A stretch of 64,000 bases of DNA from Gracilimonas halophila (GTDB lineage: Bacteria > Bacteroidota > Rhodothermia > Balneolales > Balneolaceae): NCBI RefSeq assembly GCF_042684365.1, contig NZ_JBHULI010000022.1, positions 1 through 64,000 on the forward strand. Reading direction: 5' to 3'. Positions 1 to 10,200 of this stretch are shown piece by piece. Positions within the stretch are counted from its first letter, which is position 1. The number at the start of each line of letters is the position of its first letter. The translations under genes were made by a program, and so were the position numbers. The notes under the pieces are model-generated. The model worked only from the letters and a program-made list of their open reading frames with translations. It searched no databases and was not told the DNA's origin.

Positions 1-136
1 GGTGATGCCGGGAGACAATGTGAAATTAGACGTGGAACTCATCCAGCCGGTAGCGATGGAAGAGGGACTGCGCTTTGCAATTCGCGAAGGTGGCCGTACT
101 GTTGGCGCCGGAGTGGTAACTAAAATATTGGATTAA
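1..136 (+). CDS. tuf: Elongation factor Tu, C-terminal end (partial)
   Basis: Only the last 44 codons are in the window; the reading frame enters at base 2 and stops at TAA 134-136. The residues read VMPGDNVKL...EGGRTVGAGVVTKILD, the signature end of domain 3 of EF-Tu, the GTPase that delivers aminoacyl-tRNA to the ribosome. The position just before tRNA-Trp, secE and nusG is the standard bacterial arrangement. The 5' part lies outside the window, so whether it is a single or duplicated tuf cannot be seen. Confidence 0.95.
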   Translation, partial: VMPGDNVKLDVELIQPVAMEEGLRFAIREGGRTVGAGVVTKILD

Positions 137-162
137 GCAATTACCTAAATAAGGCCAGTGCA

Positions 163-190
163 AAGAGCAGTCGGTAAGCCGGCTGCTCTT
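163..190 (+). terminator. Hairpin between tuf and tRNA-Trp
   Basis: Arms AAGAGCAGTCGG and CCGGCTGCTCTT pair over 12 bp (one G-T wobble) around a TAAG loop. There is no clear T run after it, so it may be a weak terminator or an RNA-processing signal separating the tuf message from the tRNA-secE-nusG transcript. Confidence 0.5.
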
Positions 191-201
191 GTGCGCTTTA
201 T

Positions 202-274
202 ACGGGTGTAGCTCAGTTGGCAGAGCACTGGTCTCCAAAACCAGGTGTCGGGAGTTCGAGCCTCTCCACCCGTG
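202..274 (+). tRNA. tRNA-Trp (CCA)
   Basis: A full cloverleaf can be drawn: acceptor ACGGGTG with CACCCGT, D-arm GCTC/GAGC, anticodon stem CTGGT/ACCAG with loop CTCCAAA giving anticodon CCA, and T-arm GGGAG TTCGAGC CTCTC. CCA is not encoded. tRNA-Trp directly upstream of secE is the usual order in many bacteria, and the two are probably co-transcribed. Confidence 0.95.
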
Positions 275-291
275 CAGATAAATCTAAAAAT

Positions 292-474
292 ATGAGTAAG
301 ATTAATAATTTTTTTGATGGTGTTGTGCAGGAATTCAAGAAGGTATCCTGGCCGACCCAAAAAGAACTGATAGATAACACTATTATCGTAGTGGTATTCT
401 CAATCATAATTTCGGTTTTTATTTTTGGTGTTGATCAACTCTACAGCACAATCTTAGAAGCTATTTACAATTAA
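292..474 (+). CDS. secE: Preprotein translocase subunit SecE
   Basis: A 60-residue SecE, the small stabilising subunit of the SecYEG channel in the inner membrane. It has the short bacterial form: an amphipathic segment with the family motif EFKKVSWPTQKEL (about residues 13-25), then one transmembrane helix (IIVVVFSIIISVFIFG). The ATG at 292 is chosen because a longer open frame upstream would run through the tRNA. It starts 17 bases after the tRNA and ends 2 bases before nusG, so it belongs to the nusG operon. Confidence 0.95.
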   Translation: MSKINNFFDGVVQEFKKVSWPTQKELIDNTIIVVVFSIIISVFIFGVDQLYSTILEAIYN

Positions 475-476
475 TA

Positions 477-1034
477 ATGAGCAAAGAACTAACACATGAT
501 TGGTATGTAGTCCGCTGCTTTTCCAGTCATGAGAAAAAGGTTAAAGAGTTTCTTGAGCGTGAAATTGAAGAACAAGGTTTAGAGGATAAGATCAGTGAGA
601 TTTTAATTCCTACTGAAACGGTTGTTGAGATACGTGCTGGTAAGAAACGCACGAGGGAGAAGAATTTTTTCCCCGGCTATATCCTTTTGAACACTCATTA
701 TGATGAAGAGGTAAACAATTTGATACAAAGTGCACCGTCCTGCCTTGGTTTTTTGAAGGTAGGTAAAAATGAAACGGTGCCAACTCCGCTAAAAGAGCAC
801 GAAGTCAAACGCATCATTGGGCGAGTGCAAGACAGTGGAGACGAAGCACGGAATATTGAAATTCCGTACAGCGAAGGTGACTTGGTTAAAGTAATATCCG
901 GTCCGTTCAAAGATTTTGACGGAACTGTTCAGGAAGTGAATCCTGAAAAACTTAAACTGAGAGTTATGGTCAGTATTTTTGGTCGTAAAACTCCGGTTGA
1001 AGTTGATGTTAATCAAGTTGAATCCGCTACATAA
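477..1034 (+). CDS. nusG: Transcription termination/antitermination protein NusG
   Basis: 185 residues. The N-terminal NGN domain (about 8-115; WYVVRCFSSHEKKV, FFPGYILL) binds RNA polymerase across the cleft. The C-terminal KOW domain (about 129-185; GDLVKVISGPFKDFDGTV) contacts Rho or ribosomal protein S10. It begins 2 bases after the secE stop, which suggests coupled translation. Length and domain order are those of ordinary NusG, not a specialised paralogue such as RfaH, and the secE-nusG-rplK order supports this. Confidence 0.97.
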   Translation: MSKELTHDWYVVRCFSSHEKKVKEFLEREIEEQGLEDKISEILIPTETVVEIRAGKKRTREKNFFPGYILLNTHYDEEVNNLIQSAPSCLGFLKVGKNETVPTPLKEHEVKRIIGRVQDSGDEARNIEIPYSEGDLVKVISGPFKDFDGTVQEVNPEKLKLRVMVSIFGRKTPVEVDVNQVESAT

Positions 1035-1108
1035 AGAACCTAGTTGATGCACACTAGCTATTACGCACACATAAACAGAAGTTATTAATTATAGGATCCT
1101 GAGAATCC

Positions 1109-1540
1109 ATGGCTAAAAAAGTTGAGAAAATCCTGAAGCTTCAGATTGTTGGGGGGCAGGCAAACCCTGCGCCACCTGTAGGACCGGCACTCGGTCAGGC
1201 AGGAATCAATATTATGGAGTTTTGTAAAGCCTTTAACGCTAAGACTCAGGACAAGGCCGGAACTGTTGTTCCTGTTGAGATTACGGTTTATGCTGATAAG
1301 TCTTTTACATTCAAAACAAAGACTCCACCAGCACCTGTACTTCTCAAGAAAGCAGCGAAAATCAAGTCCGGATCAGGTGAACCAAACCGAAATAAAGTAG
1401 GGACGGTAACCTGGAGCCAATGCAAAGACATTGCACAAGAAAAGATGGAAGACTTAAATGCGTTTGACATCGAAGCTGGTGCGGAGATGGTTGCAGGAAC
1501 GGCTCGCAGTATGGGTCTTAGAGTAAATCGCGAAAAGTAA
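1109..1540 (+). CDS. rplK: 50S ribosomal protein L11
   Basis: 143 residues, the normal length of L11, which binds the GTPase-associated region of 23S rRNA. The N-terminal motif GGQANPAPPVGPALGQAGIN is diagnostic, and the C-terminal half (GTVTWSQCKDIAQEKM, GTARSMGLRV) is the rRNA-binding domain. A ribosome-binding sequence GGATCCTGAGAA lies just upstream of the ATG. It is 74 bases after nusG and 13 before rplA. Confidence 0.97.
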   Translation: MAKKVEKILKLQIVGGQANPAPPVGPALGQAGINIMEFCKAFNAKTQDKAGTVVPVEITVYADKSFTFKTKTPPAPVLLKKAAKIKSGSGEPNRNKVGTVTWSQCKDIAQEKMEDLNAFDIEAGAEMVAGTARSMGLRVNREK

Positions 1541-1553
1541 GGAAATTGTGATC

Positions 1554-2252
1554 ATGGCAAAAAGAGGAAAGAAATATCAACAGGCCGTGGCACTCGTGAA
1601 CCCCGAAGTGGATTACACTTTGGAAGAAGCGTGCGATCTGGTTAAAAAAACATCAAACACTAACTTCGACGCCTCAGTGGATATTGATATCCGTTTAGGT
1701 GTTGATCCTCGTCACGCAGACCAAATGGTACGTGGCACTGTGAGTTTACCTCATGGTACAGGAAAAGAAGTTCGTGTGCTTGCACTCGTTAATGAGAGTA
1801 AGCAAGATGAAGCCAGAGAAGCTGGTGCCGACCATGTTGGTCTTGATGATTACATCACGAAAATAGAAGAAGGGTGGACCGATATCGACGTGATTATCGC
1901 AACACCTGACGTAATGGGTAAACTCGGTAAGCTTGGGCGCTTTTTAGGGCCCCGCGGACTGATGCCTAACCCTAAAAGTGGAACCGTAACAATGGATGTG
2001 GCTGAAGCTGTTAAAACAGTAAAAGCCGGACAGATTGATTTCCGTGTTGATAAGGCCGGAATCCTTCATACATCTGTTGGTAAAGTAAGTTTTAGCGCTA
2101 GCGATCTGAAAGAAAATACAGAAGCATTCTTTCGGACTGTTATGAGTTTAAGACCGGCTTCCGCAAAAGGACTGTATGTGAAAAGTGTTTTCATGAGCAG
2201 TACTATGGGACCAAGCATCCCGTTAAGCAGAACCGCAGTAACATCCCTATAA
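1554..2252 (+). CDS. rplA: 50S ribosomal protein L1
   Basis: 232 residues from ATG 1554; a GTG two codons earlier (1548) is in frame but the ATG is better placed after AAGGAA. L1 forms the mobile stalk at the ribosomal E site and in many bacteria represses its own mRNA. Family motifs include GRFLGPRGLMPNPKSGTVT (about residue 125) and GKVSFSASDLKEN. It ends 16 bases before rplJ, leaving little room for a separate L10 leader, so any L10-binding structure would have to lie in the rplA coding end. Confidence 0.97.
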   Translation: MAKRGKKYQQAVALVNPEVDYTLEEACDLVKKTSNTNFDASVDIDIRLGVDPRHADQMVRGTVSLPHGTGKEVRVLALVNESKQDEAREAGADHVGLDDYITKIEEGWTDIDVIIATPDVMGKLGKLGRFLGPRGLMPNPKSGTVTMDVAEAVKTVKAGQIDFRVDKAGILHTSVGKVSFSASDLKENTEAFFRTVMSLRPASAKGLYVKSVFMSSTMGPSIPLSRTAVTSL

Positions 2253-2268
2253 TAGGAGGAATTAAATT

Positions 2269-2790
2269 ATGCCTACTGCAGAAAAGCAAGCAGTTTTAGA
2301 CGAGATTGCCGAAAAACTGGAAAGTTCTAGTGCTTTATATATCACTAACTATTCCGGAATGTCGGTACCTGAAGTTAATGAACTGCGAGGTGCATTTCGT
2401 AAGGGAGATATTCGCTTCAAAGTATACAAAAATAAGCTTGTAAAGCTGGCAATGGAGAAGGTTGGTGGATATGATGATATCATTCCTTCTTTGGTTGAGC
2501 AGAATGCTTTCGCTTTTGTAGAAGAAGAACTATCAGCACCTGCCAAGGTATTGAAAGATTTTATCAAGGATAATAATAAGCCACAGTTTAAATCCGCAAT
2601 GGTAGATGGTGATTTCTACGGTGAGGATAAACTGGACGTTCTGGCAGCTATGAAGTCTAAGAACGAAATTATTGGCGATGTCCTTGGTCTGTTAATGGCT
2701 CCGCTATCAAATGTAGTTGGTGCACTTAACTCACAAGGATCTAACCTTGTTGGTGCCGTTAAAACAATCGCTGAAAAAGGCGACGAATAA
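2269..2790 (+). CDS. rplJ: 50S ribosomal protein L10
   Basis: 173 residues, L10, the base of the ribosomal stalk onto which L7/L12 dimers bind through the C-terminal helix. The N-terminal rRNA-binding domain is recognisable (ALYITNYSGMSVPEVNELR, FKVYKNKLVKLAM). A strong Shine-Dalgarno AGGAGG precedes the ATG, which fits the high expression needed. It lies directly upstream of rplL, its partner. Confidence 0.97.
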   Translation: MPTAEKQAVLDEIAEKLESSSALYITNYSGMSVPEVNELRGAFRKGDIRFKVYKNKLVKLAMEKVGGYDDIIPSLVEQNAFAFVEEELSAPAKVLKDFIKDNNKPQFKSAMVDGDFYGEDKLDVLAAMKSKNEIIGDVLGLLMAPLSNVVGALNSQGSNLVGAVKTIAEKGDE

Positions 2791-2841
2791 CCCTTATTAC
2801 ACAACTAGAATTTTTTATATCAAAACAACTGGAGAAATAAA

Positions 2842-3219
2842 ATGGCTGACGTTAAAGATTTAGCTGAACAGCTTGTCAACCTGACAATTAAAGAAGCAAA
2901 TGAACTTGCTAAAGTTCTTGAAGAAGAATACGATATCAAACCTGCTCAAGCTGCTGTTGCAGTAGCTGGACCTGCCGGTGGCGGAGAAGCCGGTGGCGGA
3001 GAAGAGCAAACTGAGTTTGACGTAGTTCTTAAAAGCGCTGGTGCTAAGAAAATCGCCGTTATCAAAGAAGTACGCGGCATCACCGGTCTTGGGCTGAAAG
3101 AAGCCAAAGAATTGGTTGACGGAGCTCCTGGCACTGTAAAAGAAGCTGTATCGAAAGATGAAGCTGAAGACATCAAATCCAAGCTTGAAGAAGCTGGTGC
3201 CGAAGTAGAGCTTAAGTAA
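2842..3219 (+). CDS. rplL: 50S ribosomal protein L7/L12
   Basis: 125 residues. The N-terminal dimerisation helix is followed by an Ala/Gly-rich hinge (about residues 38-55, two GGGE repeats) and the C-terminal factor-binding domain EFDVVLKSAGAKKIAVIKEV...GLGLKEAKELVDGAP. It recruits translational GTPases. The acidic, Ala/Gly-rich composition is typical. It is followed by two hairpins before rpoB. Confidence 0.97.
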   Translation: MADVKDLAEQLVNLTIKEANELAKVLEEEYDIKPAQAAVAVAGPAGGGEAGGGEEQTEFDVVLKSAGAKKIAVIKEVRGITGLGLKEAKELVDGAPGTVKEAVSKDEAEDIKSKLEEAGAEVELK

Positions 3220-3241
3220 CTTATACTTACAAATTCGTGGG

Positions 3242-3271
3242 TAGCCAATGCCGTGAAAACGGTATTGGCTA
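3242..3271 (+). terminator. rplL-rpoB attenuator hairpin
   Basis: Arms TAGCCAATGCCGT and ACGGTATTGGCTA pair over 13 bp with one G-T wobble around a GAAA loop. No long T run follows, so partial termination or RNA processing is more likely than full termination. An attenuator at this place is known in enteric bacteria, where it lowers rpoBC relative to the ribosomal proteins; the same role here is inference. Confidence 0.6.
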
Positions 3272-3291
3272 TTGGCGTCTTATAGAAATTG

Positions 3292-3310
3292 ACCCCAAAT
3301 GCCTTGGGGT
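3292..3310 (+). other. Second hairpin in the rpoB leader
   Basis: Arms ACCCCAA and TTGGGGT pair perfectly over 7 bp around a 5-base loop, about 45 bases upstream of the rpoB start. It lies between the attenuator-like hairpin and the ribosome-binding site. Function is unknown; it could affect message stability or pausing. Confidence 0.4.
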
Positions 3311-3353
3311 TTACCCGTATCATTTACCTTCAATCTAAGAGGAGAGGTTCCTT

Positions 3354-6300
3354 TTGAGCAAGAAGATGCAAACTATTCCGAACACGGAACGCCTATCGTT
3401 TGGTAAGACCAAACATGTATTGGATTACCCAGATTTTCTGGATATCCAGTTAGAGTCATTCGAAAAATTTGTACAGCTTGATATTGCGCCCAACGAGCGA
3501 CAAAATCAAGGACTGCAACGTATATTTAATGAAAATTTTCCTATTCAGGATACTCGTGAAACTCATATCCTTGAGTTTCTTTACTTTAACGTGGATGTGC
3601 CTCGTTATACTGAAGCTGAGTGTCAGGATCGGGGCCTAACATATTCTGTTCCGCTTAAAGCCAAATTGAGATTATCGTCTGTTGATGACAGCGATGAAGC
3701 CAGCGAAACTATTGAACAGGAAGTGTTCTTAGGAGACCTTCCGTGGATGACAAACCGAGGTACTTTTATAGTGAACGGTGCCGAGCGAGTTATTGTAAGT
3801 CAGCTCCATCGTTCTCCAGGTGTATTCTTTGGACAAAACGTACACCCGAACGGTACACAACTGTATTCCGCTCGTGTTATTCCATTTAAAGGATCCTGGA
3901 TTGAATTTACTACGGATATCAGAGACGTCCTTTGGGCATATATCGACCGTAAGAAGAAAGTACCGGCCACTACCCTATTGAGAGCTCTCGGATACTCCTC
4001 CGATATTGAATTATTAAGCTTGTTTGAGCTTTCTGAGGATATCAAGTTCGGTTCCAAAGCAGATTACAACAAGAAATTAGTAGGTAAGAGACTTGCTGAA
4101 AATATTGTTGTGGAAAGCATGGAAGAAGTTGTTGATGATGAGACAGGTGAAGTAACTGAAGCTCTTAATCGACAGATCATCTTTGAACGTGATCACGAAT
4201 TGACTGAAGATGATTACGGTGCATTGAAAGATGCCGAAGTTGAAAAAGTATTGGTTCAGAAGATAAGTGCTGAGGAATCAGAGCGTTCAGTGATGATGAA
4301 TACACTGCGTAAAGATCCTACTTATGATGAATCTTCTGCACTTGGAGAAATTTATCAGCAGATACGATCCGGTGAAATGCCAGATCCCGAAACTGCCCGT
4401 TCCATACTAGAGCGATTATTTTTCAGCGATAAGAAATATGACCTTGGTGAAGTTGGAAGATACCGACTCAACAAGCGTTTGAAGATGGACCAGGAAAATA
4501 CCCTTCAATATCTGACTAAAGAGGATATTGTAGCTATTGTGAAGGAAGTTATCCGTCTGAAGAACATGAAATCTCAGGTGGATGATATTGATCACTTGAG
4601 TAACCGTCGTGTACGTACTGTAGGCGAACAGTTAGGTCAGCAGTTTGCTATCGGGCTCGCTCGTATGGCCAGAACCATTCGTGAGCGAATGAACTCCCGT
4701 GATGCAGAGCAGCTTACACCGCAGGATCTTGTTAACGCCCGTACCATTTCAAGTGTGATAAACACATTCTTTGGTACTAATCAGCTTTCGCAGTTTATGG
4801 ATCAAACTAATCCGATTGCTGAGCTGACTCACAAGCGACGTATGTCTGCGCTTGGACCGGGTGGATTGACTCGTGAGCGAGCTGGTTTTGAGGTTCGTGA
4901 TGTTCACTATACTCACTATGGACGACTTTGCCCAATTGAAACACCTGAGGGACCAAACATTGGTTTGATCTCATCCCTGTGTGTTCACGCGAAAGTAAAT
5001 GACTTCGGGTTTATTGAAACCCCTTACCGAAAAGTGAAGGAAGGAAAGGTTTCCAAAGATGTAGAATATCTGGCTGCTGAGCAAGAAGATGAAACCGTAA
5101 TTGCCCAGGCTAACGCCGAGATCGATGATAAGGGCATGTTCGAAACGGATGCCATCTTCTCCAGAACCCGTGAAGGTAACTACCTCCGCGTGAAGCCGGA
5201 AGAAATTGAATACATGGACGTTGCCACTAATCAGATCACATCTTTGGCGGCAGCATTGATTCCATTTATTGAACACGATGATGCTAACCGTGCCTTGATG
5301 GGTTCGAACATGCAGCGTCAAGCCGTTCCTTTATTGCGCCCGGAAGCTCCTGTAGTGGGAACCGGACTGGAGCAGCGTGCCGCTCGTGATTCAAGAGCTA
5401 TCATTACTGCAGACGCCGATGGCGAAGTAGTATATGTAAGTGCTACGGAGATCAGAGTTAAGTACAAGCGTACTGAAGATGAACAACATTGCTATTTTGA
5501 TGGTGGTGTTAAATCATATAAACTGAACAAATTCATCCGAACTAACCAGGATACTACGATCAATCAGCGTCCTGTTGTTAAGATCGGAGATAAAGTTAAA
5601 GCCGGTCAGGCTTTGGCTGATGGTTGCTCTACTGACAAAGGAGAGCTTGCCTTGGGCCGTAACTTGCTCGTGGCGTTCATGCCATGGAGAGGGTACAACT
5701 TTGAGGATGCGATCGTAGTAAGTGAGCGCATTGTTCAGGAAGATATTTATACTTCTATTCACGTAACGGAATTCGAACAACAGGTTCGTGATACCAAGCG
5801 TGGTGAAGAAGAACTGACTCGTGAAATTCCTAATGTAAGTGAAGAAGCTACGTCTGATCTTGACGAACGTGGAATTATACGTATCGGTGCTAAGATCGAG
5901 CATGGTGACATTCTGGTTGGTAAGATCACTCCTAAAGGAGAAACAGATCCTACTCCGGAAGAAAAACTATTGCGCGCCATTTTTGGCGATAAAGCAGGTG
6001 ATGTTAAAGATGCATCACTGAAAGTGCCGCCAAGTGTTGAAGGTACAGTAATTGATACCAAGCTCTTCAGCCGTAAACGAGATGAGCTTATCTCTCGTAA
6101 GGAAGAGAAGAAAAGTGTTGAGCAGGAAGAAGAACGTCATGCACAAAAAGTTGCTGAATTGAATCAGCAATGGGCAGACAAGATGTACTCCCTGCTTCGA
6201 GACAAAACCTCTCCGGGTGTGTTGAACTACAGTAATGTAGAGCTGATCCCGAAAGGCGAGAAATACAAGAAATCAGTATTTGAAGAATTAGATCCGGTAA

Positions 6301-7181
6301 ACATCAACGAGAACATTGACTGGGCCACTGATGGTGAGCTAGTGAAGATGGTTCGTAAGTTGTTTGCTAACTACCGTGAGCTTCGTCGTGAAATTGATAC
6401 CGAAGCCAAGCGTCGTAAATTTGCGATCCAGGTAGGAGATGAATTACCACCGGGAATCATTCAGAAAGCTAAAGTTTATGTTGCTAAGAAACGTAAACTG
6501 AAAGTGGGTGATAAAATGGCGGGTCGTCACGGTAATAAAGGTGTGGTTGCTAAGATCGTACCTGCCGAAGACATGCCATTTATGGAAGACGGAACTCCTG
6601 TAGATATCTGTCTTAACCCTCTTGGTGTACCATCTCGTATGAACCTTGGACAGATCTACGAAACCATCCTTGGATGGGCTGCTAAGAAAATGGGTGTTAC
6701 TTTTGCATCTCCTATTTTCGACGGTGCTTCTATGGATGAGGTAAGAGAAAAACTAAGAGAAGCGGGATTACCTGAAGACGGTCGAGTAAATCTTTACGAC
6801 GGTCGTACAGGTGAACCATTCGCACAGAAAACAACAGTAGGTTATATCTACATGTTGAAACTGAATCACTTGATTCAGGACAAAATGCATGCTCGTTCTA
6901 TTGGGCCATACTCACTTATTACGCAGCAACCATTGGGCGGTAAAGCTCAGTTTGGTGGTCAGCGACTCGGTGAGATGGAGGTTTGGGCATTGTATGCTTA
7001 TGGTGCTTCCAGCATCCTGAAAGAAATGCTCACTGTAAAAAGTGATGACGTAAAAGGGCGCTCTAAAGTATATGAGGCCATCGTTAAAGGTGAAAACCTG
7101 CCCGATGGAGACGTGCCCGAATCATTCAAGGTATTACTACGAGAGCTTATGGGTCTCGGCCTTGAAATGCACATTGAATAA
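3354..7181 (+). CDS. rpoB: DNA-directed RNA polymerase subunit beta
   Basis: 1275 residues, the catalytic beta subunit. The start is TTG 3354, supported by AGGAGAGG at 3339-3346; the next in-frame ATG (3366) would sit too far from it. The rifampicin-region core LSQFMDQTNPIAELTHKRRM and SALGPGGLTRERAGFEVRD is present with the usual Asp, His and Ser residues of sensitive polymerases. Also seen are GYNFEDAI and the C-terminal clamp motif GGQRLGEMEVWALYAYGA. rpoC follows after 30 bases. Confidence 0.98.
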   Translation: MSKKMQTIPNTERLSFGKTKHVLDYPDFLDIQLESFEKFVQLDIAPNERQNQGLQRIFNENFPIQDTRETHILEFLYFNVDVPRYTEAECQDRGLTYSVPLKAKLRLSSVDDSDEASETIEQEVFLGDLPWMTNRGTFIVNGAERVIVSQLHRSPGVFFGQNVHPNGTQLYSARVIPFKGSWIEFTTDIRDVLWAYIDRKKKVPATTLLRALGYSSDIELLSLFELSEDIKFGSKADYNKKLVGKRLAENIVVESMEEVVDDETGEVTEALNRQIIFERDHELTEDDYGALKDAEVEKVLVQKISAEESERSVMMNTLRKDPTYDESSALGEIYQQIRSGEMPDPETARSILERLFFSDKKYDLGEVGRYRLNKRLKMDQENTLQYLTKEDIVAIVKEVIRLKNMKSQVDDIDHLSNRRVRTVGEQLGQQFAIGLARMARTIRERMNSRDAEQLTPQDLVNARTISSVINTFFGTNQLSQFMDQTNPIAELTHKRRMSALGPGGLTRERAGFEVRDVHYTHYGRLCPIETPEGPNIGLISSLCVHAKVNDFGFIETPYRKVKEGKVSKDVEYLAAEQEDETVIAQANAEIDDKGMFETDAIFSRTREGNYLRVKPEEIEYMDVATNQITSLAAALIPFIEHDDANRALMGSNMQRQAVPLLRPEAPVVGTGLEQRAARDSRAIITADADGEVVYVSATEIRVKYKRTEDEQHCYFDGGVKSYKLNKFIRTNQDTTINQRPVVKIGDKVKAGQALADGCSTDKGELALGRNLLVAFMPWRGYNFEDAIVVSERIVQEDIYTSIHVTEFEQQVRDTKRGEEELTREIPNVSEEATSDLDERGIIRIGAKIEHGDILVGKITPKGETDPTPEEKLLRAIFGDKAGDVKDASLKVPPSVEGTVIDTKLFSRKRDELISRKEEKKSVEQEEERHAQKVAELNQQWADKMYSLLRDKTSPGVLNYSNVELIPKGEKYKKSVFEELDPVNINENIDWATDGELVKMVRKLFANYRELRREIDTEAKRRKFAIQVGDELPPGIIQKAKVYVAKKRKLKVGDKMAGRHGNKGVVAKIVPAEDMPFMEDGTPVDICLNPLGVPSRMNLGQIYETILGWAAKKMGVTFASPIFDGASMDEVREKLREAGLPEDGRVNLYDGRTGEPFAQKTTVGYIYMLKLNHLIQDKMHARSIGPYSLITQQPLGGKAQFGGQRLGEMEVWALYAYGASSILKEMLTVKSDDVKGRSKVYEAIVKGENLPDGDVPESFKVLLRELMGLGLEMHIE

Positions 7182-7211
7182 TTTCACTGTTAATAATTTG
7201 GAGGAACATCC

Positions 7212-10200
7212 TTGCCAGTAACTAAGACATTAACAGTCACCAAAGACTTCGATAGCATTGGGGTATCCCTTGCTTCCGCAGAGACGATTTTATCTCGCTC
7301 TCACGGAGAGGTCTTGACTCCCGAGACTATAAACTATAGAACCTTCAAACCGGAAATGGATGGTCTTTTCTGTGAAAAGATCTTCGGCCCGGTTAAAGAT
7401 TACGAATGCCATTGTGGTAAATACAAGAGGATCCGCTATAAAGGTATCATCTGCGACCGTTGCGGTGTGGAAGTTACCCGAAAAGCTGTTCGTCGTGAGC
7501 GTATGGGGCATATTACCCTTACCGTTCCTGTAGTACACATTTGGTACTTCAAGTCACTTCCAAATAAGATCGCTTACCTTATAGGAACTTCGTCCAAGAA
7601 TCTGGATAAGATCGTTTATTACGAAACTTTCGTGATCATCAATCCGGGTGTTGCGCGAGACTTAGGTTATGCACAAGGTGATCAGATCTCTGAAGAAGAG
7701 AAGTGGGACATTTTAGAACAACTGCCCGAAGATAATCAGGAGCTGGATGACGATGATGACGACAAGTTCATCGTTAAGGAAGGAGCGGATGCTTTGCAGG
7801 CACTCCTTGCCGATCTTGATCTTGATGAATTGGCTTATCAGTTACGCTATGAGGTGAAGAATGAAACTTCACAAATGCGTAAGAAGAAAAAGCTGAAGCG
7901 TCTTCAGGTAATTGAATCATTTCGTGCCGCCAACAAGCACACTGAAAACCGTCCTGAATGGATGGTACAGAGTGTAATTCCTGTGATTCCACCGGAATTA
8001 CGACCATTGGTACCTCTGGAAGGTGGCCGTTTTGCGACATCTGATCTGAATGATCTGTACCGTCGTGTGATCATCCGTAACAATCGTCTGAAAAGATTGA
8101 TAGATATCAAAGCTCCTGATGTGATTCTCCGTAACGAGAAGCGCATGTTGCAGGAAGCGGTTGATTCACTCTACGACAACTCAAGAAAATCAAACGCAGT
8201 ACGTAATAACAACCGCCCGCTTAAATCACTTTCAGATATGCTGAAAGGTAAGAGTGGCCGTTTCCGTCAAAACCTTCTTGGTAAGCGTGTTGACTATTCC
8301 GGCCGTTCTGTAATTGTGGTAGGACCCGAGCTGAAAATGCACGAATGTGGTCTGCCAAAAGAAATGGCGGTTGAGCTCTACAAACCATTCATTATTCGTC
8401 GCTTGATAGAGCGTGGATATGTGAAAACAGTAAAGAGCGCCAAGAAAGTAGTTGACCGACGCGATGCCGTTGTATGGGAAGTACTCGAAAATGTAATCGA
8501 CGGACACCCCGTACTTCTTAACCGTGCCCCGACATTGCACAGGTTAGGTATTCAGGCATTCCAGCCGGTACTTATTGAAGAGAAAGCTATACGGCTTCAC
8601 CCACTCGCATGTACAGCGTTTAACGCTGACTTTGACGGTGACCAGATGGCCGTTCACCTTCCATTGAGTCACGATGCTGTTATTGAAGCATCCGTTCTTA
8701 TGTTAGGTTCTCATAACATTTTAGCACCTGCAAATGGTGGTCCGATCGCAGTTCCTTCACAGGATATGATCCTTGGACTGTACTATTTGACCAAGCCAGA
8801 TGATGGACGTAAAGGTGAAGGAAAAACATTTTCTTCTCCGGAAGAAGTGTTGATCGCTTTTGATCAGGGACAAATTGATACCCATGCTAAGATCAATGTT
8901 CGAATTCCCGTAATTAATGAGGTAGGAGAAGCGGAATACGAGGTAATTAAAACTTCTACCGGACGAGTGATATTCAATGAGATCACTCCTAAGGAAATTC
9001 CATTCATTAATAAGACCCTCGGTAAAAAAGAACTGAGAAACCTTATTGGTGAAATCCATGGCGTTGTAGGAACAGCTAAAACAGCCAAGTTCCTGGATGA
9101 TATGAAGAGGTTAGGATATGAGGAAGCTACTATTGGTGGACTTTCCTTCAGTCTTGACGATATCATTATTCCGGATGCCAAAGGAGAATTGATCAATAAA
9201 GCCAAAGACGAAGTAACCGACGTACAAGGACGTTACGAGATGGGCTTTATTACTGATAACGAGCGGTATAACCAGGTAATTGATAAGTGGACAAGTACCA
9301 CAAACCGTGTTTCTGAAACATTATTCACGGCACTGCAAAACGACCGAAACGGATTTAACCCCGTTTATATGATGGCTGATTCCGGTGCTCGTGGTTCTAA
9401 AGAGCAGATCCGACAGTTAGGTGGTATGCGTGGTCTTATGGCCAAGCCTCAAAAGAGCTCCATGCAGCAGGGTAATGAAGTTATTGAAAACCCGATCCTT
9501 TCTTCTTTCAAAGAGGGATTGACGGTTCTTGAATACTTTATCTCTACTCACGGTGCACGTAAAGGTCTTGCTGATACGGCCCTTAAAACTGCCGATGCCG
9601 GTTATCTTACCCGTCGATTAGTTGATGTGTCACAAGATGTGATCATTAATGAAAGAGACTGTGGTACCCTCCGTGGTATCAAGATGACGGCTCTGAAAGA
9701 CAATGAGGATATCATTGAAAGTCTTGAAGATCGTATTCTCGGCCGTGTATCATTACATGAAATTTATGACCCGATCTCTGATGAATTGATCTGTGAATCA
9801 AATCAGGTGATCGATGAAACGGTAGCTCAGAAGATCGCTGAAACTTCAATCGATGAAGTTGAGATCCGTTCCGTACTTACCTGTGAGACACCTCGCGGAG
9901 TATGTGCCAAGTGTTACGGACGCGACCTTGCCCGTGGCACACTCGTTGAAAAAGGAGAAGCAGTAGGTGTTATTGCAGCTCAGTCAATTGGTGAGCCGGG
10001 TACACAGCTTACCCTTCGTACCTTCCACGTTGGTGGTACAGCTTCTCGTTTGGAGGCTGAATCTCAGCATAAGACAAAGTTTGAAGGTAAAGTTGAATTT
10101 GAAAACGTCCGCGTTGTGGTTTACAACGATGGCGAAGAAGATCATAATGTTGTTCTTTCACGTGCCGGTGAAGCTAAGATCGTGAACGACGAAGGAACAG

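Noticed and set aside
217..291. Upstream extension of secE beginning inside the tRNA-Trp gene
   Set aside because: It overlaps a complete tRNA; the conserved SecE protein starts at ATG 292.
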